Assembly: GCA_963849005.1 (NCBI GenBank) | Contig: CAWKGC010000020.1 | Location: forward strand, 1-51,295 | Source: CAWKGC01 sp963849005 | Lineage (GTDB): Bacteria; Pseudomonadota; Gammaproteobacteria; Burkholderiales; Usitatibacteraceae | Length of the DNA stretch: 51,295 nucleotides | Reading direction: 5' to 3' | Translations under genes and position numbers: made by a program | Shown here: piece by piece, positions 44,063 to 51,295 of the stretch | How positions within the stretch are numbered: the stretch's first letter is position 1 | How the letters are laid out: every line of letters starts with the position of its first letter | Notes under the pieces: model-generated | Database searches by the model: none | Told to the model about the DNA's origin: nothing | Seen by the model: the letters and a program-made list of their open reading frames with translations, nothing else

Positions 44063-45026
44063 TCATGCCGCCGCCCGCGAATCGGCCGGCTGGTCGGCGA
44101 CATTGCGCATCAAATGGATGAAAACGTCTTCCAGGCCGGGCGCGGCGCGGTGGAAAGCAAGCCCGGGCGCGGCCGCGCAGCCCGGCGATCGTGGCCTCGA
44201 GCGCAGCAGCGTCGCGGCCGCTGACGTGCAGCGCATTGCCGAACGGCACCACCATCTCGACGCCGGGCAGGCGCGCGCAGCTCGCCAGCCAGCTCGCATC
44301 AGCTCCGTCGCCCTCGATCGACCAGGTGGAGAGCCCGGCCTCGCGCACCACCTCGGCCGCGGTGCCGTGGGCAAGCAGCTTGCCGTAGGCGATGTAGGCG
44401 AGCGCGTGGCAGCGCTCGGCCTCGTCCATGTAGTGCGTGCTGACCAGCACGGTGATGCCCGTCGTGCGGCAAGCTCGTGGATCTGGTCCCAGAAGTCGCG
44501 CCGCGCGTTGGGATCGACGCCGGCCGTGGGCTCGTCGAGCAGCAGGAGCCTGGGGTCGTGGAGCAGGCATGCGGCCGAGCGCCAGGCGCTGCTTCCAGCC
44601 GCCGGAGAGCGTGCCGGCGAGCTGCTCCCTGCGGTCGGTCGAGGCCGAGGCGCTCGAGCGCCTCGGTCGACCTTGCGCGCGCGCTCCGGGACACCGTAGA
44701 CGCGGGCGACGAAGTCGAGGTTCTCGCGCGATGGAGAGATCCTCGTAGAGGCTGAAGCGCTGGGTCATGTAGCCGACCTGGCGCTTGATCGCGGCCGACT
44801 CGCGTGACGATGTCGAGCCCGAGGCACGGGCCGCTCGCCCGCGTCGGGCGTGAGCAGGCCGCACAGCATGCGGATGGTGGTGGTCTTGCCGCTGCCGTTG
44901 GGGCCGAGAAAGCCGTAGATCTGCGCCGCGCTGCACCTGCATCGAAAAGTCGTCGACGACGACCTTGCCGCCGAAGCGCTTGGTCAGGCCCTGCACGTCG
45001 ATGGCGAAGTCGCCGCCGGCGCTCAC
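44063..45026 (-). CDS. ABC exporter ATPase, frameshifted
   Basis: ATPase of the YbhF-type exporter with one nucleotide-binding domain, about 320 residues. Likely GTG start at 45026 (VSAGGDFAIDVQGLTKRFGG). After shifts: VDDFSMQVQRG, GFLGPNGSGKTTTIRMLCGL in a neighbouring frame, IKRQVGYMTQRFSLYEDLSI, LAGTLSGGWKQRLALG (signature), LLLLDEPTAGVDP-type Walker B, TVLVSTHYMDEAERCHALAY with the switch His, and a C-terminal part ending LEDVFIHLMRNVADQPADSR. Around eight single-base shifts between 44170 and 44940. The GTGA overlap with the preceding HlyD gene is visible only if one base is corrected. Confidence 0.88.
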
Positions 45027-45986
45027 TTGCAGCGTCACGTCCACCGGCTGGCCGGGATGCAGCTTCGCCGCATCGGCGATCGCCGGCCGCGCTTCGACGA
45101 TGAACACCAGCTTCGCGCGGCTGTCCTTGCTGTAGATCACCGGCGGCGTGAATTCCGCCTGCGGCGCGATGAAGTCGACCGTGGCGCGCGATCGGCGCGG
45201 CGCAGCCGTCGCAGGCCAGCGTGCACCGCCTGCCCGACCTTGATCGCGCCAAGCCCGCGGCTCCGGCACGAAGAAGCGCACCTTGATGTTCGCGGGCGGC
45301 AGCATCGTGACCACGGGCGATCCGGCCGGGACCCACTCGCCCGGGACGAAGTTGGTGTCGGTGACCACGCCCGTGACCGTGGCAAGCGCGCTCTTCTGCT
45401 TCAGCCGCCAGTCGGCCTGCGCCAGGGCCTGCCGCGATGCGGAGACTTCGAATTCGGCGGCGCGCACTTCGTCCGGGCGCGCGGCCATCTGCGCGGTGGC
45501 GAGCTGCGCCTTGAGCTCCGTGACGCGCGCGCGGTCGCGATCGAGCGCCGCGCGCGCCTGGTCGAGCGCCTGCTTGCTCACGAAATCTCCTGGCCACAAG
45601 GTCCAGCTGCCGCGCGTATTCGGCGGTGGAGAGCCTGAGCGCGGACTCGGTCTGGTCGAGTTGCGCGCGTATTGCGTCGATCTCCGGCGCACGCTTGCCC
45701 TTGCGAAGGTTTTCCAGCTGCGCCTCCGCACGCCTCACCCTTTCCTCCGCCTCGCGCCGCGCCGCGACTTCGTTCTCGCTTTCGAGGGCGAAGAGCGGCG
45801 CGCCGGACTTCACTTCGGTCCCGCGCTGCACATCGATCCTGGTGAGCGTTCCGGCGAACGGCGAGGCGACGCGGACGTACTCGCCTTCCACATAACCCTG
45901 CAGGGGCGGTCGGCCGCGGGCCCGCATGCGGCAAGGGCCAGCGTAGCGAGCGTCAGGAGGAAGCGGATTGCCATCGGTGTGCTCAT
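45023..45986 (-). CDS. HlyD-family adaptor lipoprotein of the ABC exporter, frameshifted
   Basis: Membrane-fusion protein of the YbhG/HlyD type. ATG 45986 (MSTPMAIRFLLTLATLALAA) with a lipobox LAAC, then after a shift LQGYVEGEYVRVASPFAGTL, RIDVQRGTEVKSGAPLFALE, a coiled-coil hairpin (AARREAEERVRRAEAQLENL, RAQLDQTESALRLSTAEYAR), VTGVVTDTNFVPGEWVPAGS, PVVTMLPPANIKVRFFVPEP and KLHPGQPVDVTLQ. Shifts near 45905, 45600, 45460, 45255 and 45195. Start overlaps the tetR-type gene stop (ATGA). The partner outer-membrane factor may be the TolC at 40433. Confidence 0.88.
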
Positions 45987-46659
45987 TGTGTGCTCCTCGA
46001 TGCGGTTCGCGCCGTCACTCGCCGCGCGGGCCTTGCGGCGGCGAGCGCCGCAAGGGCGAGCTCGATGCGCTCATCGATCGCCTCCTCGGAGAGCACGTCT
46101 TCGGCGAGCGCGCGCGACGCCGTGCGCGGCAGCGCCCCCGAGTCGGCAATGGCGCCGCCCAGCAGGATGGGCGAGCCGATCGCGCCGGCACAGAAAGCCA
46201 GGGCCTGCCGCGGCGCCATCGCGCGGACCAGCCCGCGCCGCTGTCCCTCGGCGAGCAGCGCCTGGATGAGGCCGAGGTGGCGCGGCAGGTTGTCGCGCAT
46301 GAAGTCGCGCGCCACGACCTCGCCCGAGAGCGCGTCTGCCATCACGCGGGCGATGAATCCGCGGTTCGCGCGCGACGAAGCGGCCGATCACGCGAAACGC
46401 GCTGCGCAGCGCCGCGACGGGCTCGAGCTGGCGGCCGGATCTCGAGCCGCAGGTCGGCGAACATCCCTTCGTAGGTCTGCTGCAGCAGCGCGCGCAGGAA
46501 CGCCTCGCGCGAGCCGAAGTGGTAGTGGAACATGCCGATGTTCACGCCCGCGGCGTCCGCCACCTGGCGGATGGTCAGGCCGGCGCAGCCGTGCACGGGG
46601 AAGAGCTCGCTGCCGGCGGCGAGCAGGGCGCGATCGAGGTTTCGCGAGGGGCGGGCCAT
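45983..46659 (-). CDS. TetR-family regulator (CecR-like), frameshifted
   Basis: TetR-type repressor, about 225 residues. ARPSRNLDRALLAAGSELFP, VHGCAGLTIRQVADAAGVNI and GMFHYHFGSREAFLRALLQQ form the HTH with the typical 'GMxHYHFxSRExFLRA'. After shifts the ligand domain: RSAFRVIGRFVARNRGFIAR, VMADALSGEVVARDFMRDNL, PRHLGLIQALLAEGQRRGLV, CAGAIGSPILLGGAIADSG. Shifts near 46435 and 46375. First gene of a TetR-HlyD-ATPase-permease operon like CecR-YbhGFSR, which exports drugs such as chloramphenicol in E. coli; it probably represses its own operon. Confidence 0.88.
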
Positions 46660-46741
46660 GCTCGTAACTGTACAACTGAGTAATTAAACAGTCAACCAGT
46701 ATTGCTTCCCCGCGAACCTTCGGGTAGCGTTGGGCCTTCTG

Positions 46742-46835
46742 ACGCAGGGGTCCCCGGCCGCGAAGTATCCAACCGGCAGCGGGGGTGAGAGATACCCTCA
46801 GAACCTGATCCGGGTCATGCCGGCGTAGGAAGCGT
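46742..46835 (+). promoter_or_regulatory. TPP riboswitch (THI element) upstream of thiC
   Basis: Stem P1 pairs ACGC (46742-46745) with GCGT (46832-46835). Inside are the conserved GGGGT start, GGGGGTGAGAGATACCC (pyrimidine-sensing arm) and ACCTGATCCGGGTCATGCCG, then GCGTAGGAAG (pyrophosphate arm). The element lies 57 bases before the thiC ATG. A short hairpin GCCGG-CCTC-CCGGC followed by CCTTT (46853-46871) lies before the CAGGAG site and may be the switch output. Confidence 0.95.
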
Positions 46836-46892
46836 TGTCGGACACTTCGCCTGCCGGCCTCCCGGCCCTTTGGCAAAGCTGCAGGAGTCCCA

Positions 46893-48810
<1,918 letters not shown>

Positions 48811-48826
48811 CCCGGCGCCGCAAGCG

Positions 48827-49372
48827 ATGCGCGTCTTCCGCCTCGTGCCCGCGCCGCTTGCGGCGCTCCTGTTGTGCGCCTGCGCCGCCACGGCGCTCCT
48901 TCCCGACGAGATCTCGATGAGCGCGGCTGAGCTCGGCGCGCAGCTGTCACGGCGTTTCCCCATCACGCGGGAGGCCGCCGGAGGGCTGGTGGCGTTCGAG
49001 TTCGCGCGCCCGGAGATCGCCATCGGCACCTCGACGGATCGGATGACATTCGCCGTCGATATCTCGGTGAAGAGCCCGAAGCTTGCCGTCTTCATCGACA
49101 GGCCTTTCGCCACGCGAACCACGTTTTCGGGCGTGCCGCGCTACGACCCGCAAACGCTCGGCCTTTATCTAGGTGACGTGCGCATCGAGCGCTTCGAGGG
49201 GCTGTCGGCATCGGAAGGAAAGCTGCTCTCCCCGGCGATCAGGATGGCCGGCGAGATCCCGATCCACACTTTCAGGCCGGGCGATTTCACCCGATACGGC
49301 ATGCGCTACGAGCCGCAATCGGTCGAGGTGCGCGATGGGCGGCTGGTGCTGAGACTTGCCCGGCCGGGCTGA
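48827..49372 (+). CDS. DUF1439 lipoprotein
   Basis: A 181-residue YceB-type lipoprotein. Signal MRVFRLVPAPLAALLLCACA with lipobox-like LLCAC, then ISMSAAELGAQLSRRFPITR (family opening), GLVAFEFARPEIAIGTSTDR, MTFAVDISVKSPK, GVPRYDPQTLGLYLGDVRIE, RFEGLSASEGKLLSPAIRMA. Ends LVLRLARPG. Envelope protein of unknown function. 17 bases after thiC, so it might be partly co-transcribed. No shift. Its stop lies within a hairpin. Confidence 0.85.
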   Translation: MRVFRLVPAPLAALLLCACAATALLPDEISMSAAELGAQLSRRFPITREAAGGLVAFEFARPEIAIGTSTDRMTFAVDISVKSPKLAVFIDRPFATRTTFSGVPRYDPQTLGLYLGDVRIERFEGLSASEGKLLSPAIRMAGEIPIHTFRPGDFTRYGMRYEPQSVEVRDGRLVLRLARPG

Positions 49373-49385
49373 GCGCCCGGGCAAG
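49355..49385. terminator. Hairpin overlapping the DUF1439 stop codon
   Basis: CTTGCCCGG (49355-49363) pairs with CCGGGCAAG (49377-49385), nine perfect pairs, 13-base loop containing the TGA stop. No U-run follows, so it would be a weak terminator or mRNA-end hairpin before uppP. Confidence 0.5.
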
Positions 49386-49409
49386 CCCGCGATGCTAGAC
49401 TAGCGGCCG

Positions 49410-50222
49410 ATGGAAACGTCCCCGATCCTGGTCGCGCTCCTGCATGGCGTCGTCGAAGGCCTCACCGAATTCCTCCCCGTCTCCTCGACCGGCCACCTGA
49501 TCATCGTCTCGGACCTTCTCGGTGTGAACGACGAGAAGGGCAAGGTCTTCGATATCGTGATCCAGCTGGGCGCGATCCTCGCGGTGGTCTGGGAATACCG
49601 CTCGCGCTTCGCGAAGGTCCTCTCGGGGCTCGGCAGCGACCCGGTGCAGCAGCGCTTCGCGGCGAACCTCGCGATCGCCTTCGTTCCCGCGGCGGCGATC
49701 GGTTTCCTGTTCGCATCCGCCATCAAGGCGCGGCTCTTCAATCCGGTAAGCGTTGCCCTGGCCCTGATCGTCGGCGCCCTGGTGATCTTCTGGGTGGAGT
49801 CCCGCCCGGCGACGAAGCTGCCCGCGCGCGTCGAGGACACCGACCAGATGACCTGGCGGGACGCGCTGTGGGTCGGGATCGCGCAGTGCTTTTCCCTGAT
49901 CCCCGGGACCTCGCGGTCAGGCGCGACCATCATCGGCGGGATGCTCACGGGCCTTTCGCGCAAGGCCGCCACCGAGTTCTCGTTCTACCTTGCGGTGCCC
50001 ATCCTGTTCGCAGCAACGGGATACCAGGTGGTCAAGTACCGTTCGCTCTTCGTCGCCTCGGACCTTGCACCCTTTGCCGTCGGGTTCGCGACCTCATTCG
50101 TGTTTGCGATGCTCGCGGTCCGCTGGCTGCTGCGTTTCGTCTCGACGCACGACTTCAAGGCCTTCGCGTGGTACCGGATAGCCCTGGGAATTGTCGTGCT
50201 TGCGTGGTTCGACCGAGGCGGC
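49410..50222 (+). CDS. uppP: Undecaprenyl-diphosphatase
   Basis: UppP/BacA recycles undecaprenyl pyrophosphate for peptidoglycan and LPS synthesis. VALLHGVVEGLTEFLPVSST and GHLIIVSDLLG hold the first catalytic motif (ExxxE and PxSST); SLIPGTSRSGATIIGGMLTG is the second (PGxSRSG). About eight helices, for example ANLAIAFVPAAAIGFLFASA and FYLAVPILFAATGYQVVKYR. The family end near YRIALGIVVLAWF fits about 270 residues, but no in-frame stop occurs there; the frame runs on past the hairpin at 50215. A single-base error near the 3' end is likely. The given end is approximate. Confidence 0.93.
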
Positions 50223-50234
50223 GCTTGCCGCCTC
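50215..50234. terminator. Hairpin terminator between uppP and the chemotaxis kinase
   Basis: GAGGCGGC, loop GCTT, GCCGCCTC: eight perfect pairs lying between convergent genes and immediately before the minus-strand stop at 50238. Tail not U-rich on either strand; position supports shared termination. Confidence 0.65.
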
Positions 50235-50237
50235 CCA

Positions 50238-51295
50238 TCAGGCGAGCGCCGAGAGCTCGGTGTAGCGCTTGATCAGCGCGAGCAGCTGCTCTTCCTGATA
50301 GGGCTTGCCCATGTATTCGTTCACGCCGATCTCGAGGGCGTGGTTGCGGTGCTTGTCGGCGGTGCGCGAGGTGATCATGATGATCGGGATCGCTTCCGTG
50401 GCCTCGTCGGCACGCACGTTGCGCGCGAACTCGAAGCCGTCCATGCGCGGCATCTCGACGTCGAGCAGCATCACGTCGGGCATGCATGTCCCGCAGCTGT
50501 TCCAGGGCGTCCACGCCGTCCTTGGCGGTGACCACCTGATAGCCCTCGCGCGTCAGCAGGCGGCTGGTGATCTTGCGCACGGTAAGCGAGTCGTCCACCA
50601 CCATCACCAGCGGCGCTGCCGCGACTTCTGCTCGACCACCAGCGCGGCTTCCTCGGCGCGGGGAACGGCGACGTAGGCCGCAACCAGCGAGTCGCGGTGC
50701 ACCAGCTGCACCGGGTTCAGGATCAGGACCACCTGCCCGTTGCCCAGCACCGTCGCGCCGGCGACCCGGCCAGCCGCGCAAGCTGCGGGCCGATGGTCTT
50801 CACCACGACTTCGCGATTGCCGATGATCTGGTCGACACGCACCGCGGCGCGCTGCACGCCGCTCTTGAGCAGCAGCACGGGGATCTGGCGCGCCTTGGCG
50901 GCGTGTCGATCTCGCCAAGCAGCGGCAGGTAGCGAGCGCAGCGGATAGCTGTTCTTGTTCCATTCGACCTCGCCCCTGGCCATCACGTCGGCAAAGGCTC
51001 CTCGACTTGTACTCCTGCACCTGCTCGACCATCACGGAAGGCACGGCGAAAGGTGGACTGCCCGGCGCGCAGCATCACGGCCTGCGTCACGGCAAGGGTC
51101 AGCGGCAGGGTGACGGTGAAGGTCGTCCCCTTGCCCGCGACCGAGCCGATCTCGACGCGGCCGCCCAGCGACGTGATCTCGTTCTTGACCACGTCCATGC
51201 CGACGCCGCGCCCGGCCACCTGCGTGACTTCCCTCGCGGTGGAAAATCCGGTCATGAAGATGAACTGCGCGAGCTGCCCCTCGCCGACTTCCGCG
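50238..51295 (-). CDS. ChpA/CheA-like hybrid kinase, C-terminal part, cut by right edge
   Basis: C-terminal part of a large chemotaxis-type hybrid kinase. From the right edge: LAQ.IFMTGFSTAREVTQVA and GRGVGMDVVKNEITSLGGRV (ATPase G boxes), EIGSVAGKGTTFTVTLPLTL AVTQAVMLRAG, then a CheW-like domain (QVQEYKSRS, MARGEVEWNKNSYPLRSLP, QRAAVRVDQIIGNREVVVKT, GQVVLILNPVQLVHR), then a receiver (PLVMVVDDSLTVRKITSRLL, phospho-Asp in VMLLDVEMPRMDGFEFARNV, IIMITSRTADKHRNHALEIG, NEYMGKPYQEEQLLALIKRY), ending at 50238. The fused receiver and 'FSTAREVTQVAGRGVGMDVV' are typical of ChpA/PilL kinases that control twitching pili. At least six shifts. Confidence 0.88.

Overview
The window is GC-rich chromosomal DNA from a betaproteobacterium, most likely of the Burkholderiales/Nitrosomonadales side. 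The strongest clue is the conserved chain kdsD-kdsC-lptC-lptA-lptB-rpoN-hpf-ptsN-hprK-rapZ on the minus strand (29.0 to 21.3 kb). A tripartite-tricarboxylate (Bug-type) binding protein, a LytS/LytTR pair, a ChpA-like chemotaxis kinase and an rml/waa LPS block fit the same group. No taxon below class can be given from sequence reading alone.

Layout. 0-12 kb looks accessory. It holds a glutaminase cut by the left edge, remnants of a TonB-like protein and an IS91-type transposase, an alpha/beta hydrolase, a PEBP lipoprotein, a YHS/flavin-oxidoreductase pair divergent from a LysR regulator, and then a peptide-export locus (5.5-10.9 kb): four small double-glycine-leader precursor genes, a CPBP membrane protease, an HlyD-type adaptor and an ABC exporter with a C39 leader peptidase. 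A HicB-like small protein with an unknown partner and a FecR-like protein follow. 12.5-17 kb carries trmB, a beta-barrel protein, a CBS protein, a Bug-type binding protein, thiG/thiS and a DUF1579 protein. 17-19.4 kb is a LytTR/LytS two-component system, with a run of six small hairpins behind it. 19.6-29 kb is tRNA-Gly, mutY, a LON-domain protein and the conserved LPS-transport/sigma-54/PTS-Ntr chain. 29-34 kb has a Kef-type antiporter, a prepilin with a 39-residue membrane peptide behind a good sigma-54 promoter match, and an orphan histidine kinase. 34-40 kb is dTDP-rhamnose synthesis plus LPS core transferases. 40-46.7 kb is tolC, a rhodanese, a protein-isoaspartate methyltransferase and a TetR-controlled HlyD/ABC exporter. 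46.7 kb onward is a TPP riboswitch with thiC, a DUF1439 lipoprotein, uppP and the C-terminal part of a CheA/ChpA-like hybrid kinase that runs off the right edge.

The most interesting system is the four-peptide double-glycine locus at 5.5-10.9 kb. The predicted mature peptides are mostly acidic and proline-rich, unlike typical cationic bacteriocins. The locus carries its own leader-cleaving exporter and adaptor; a TolC-family channel is encoded 30 kb away. A hairpin separates the precursor genes from the export genes.

A caution for all users: many core genes (rpoN, hprK, lptB, trmB, thiC, rmlB, pcm and others) are broken by single-base shifts although their protein families are essential or highly conserved and their motifs continue in the next frame. 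The shifts cluster in patches while other stretches (26.3-36.2, 37.3-41.8 kb) are almost clean. This is most simply unpolished sequence, so frameshifts here should not be read as pseudogenes. Spans of shifted genes are given from the best start to the best stop across frames.
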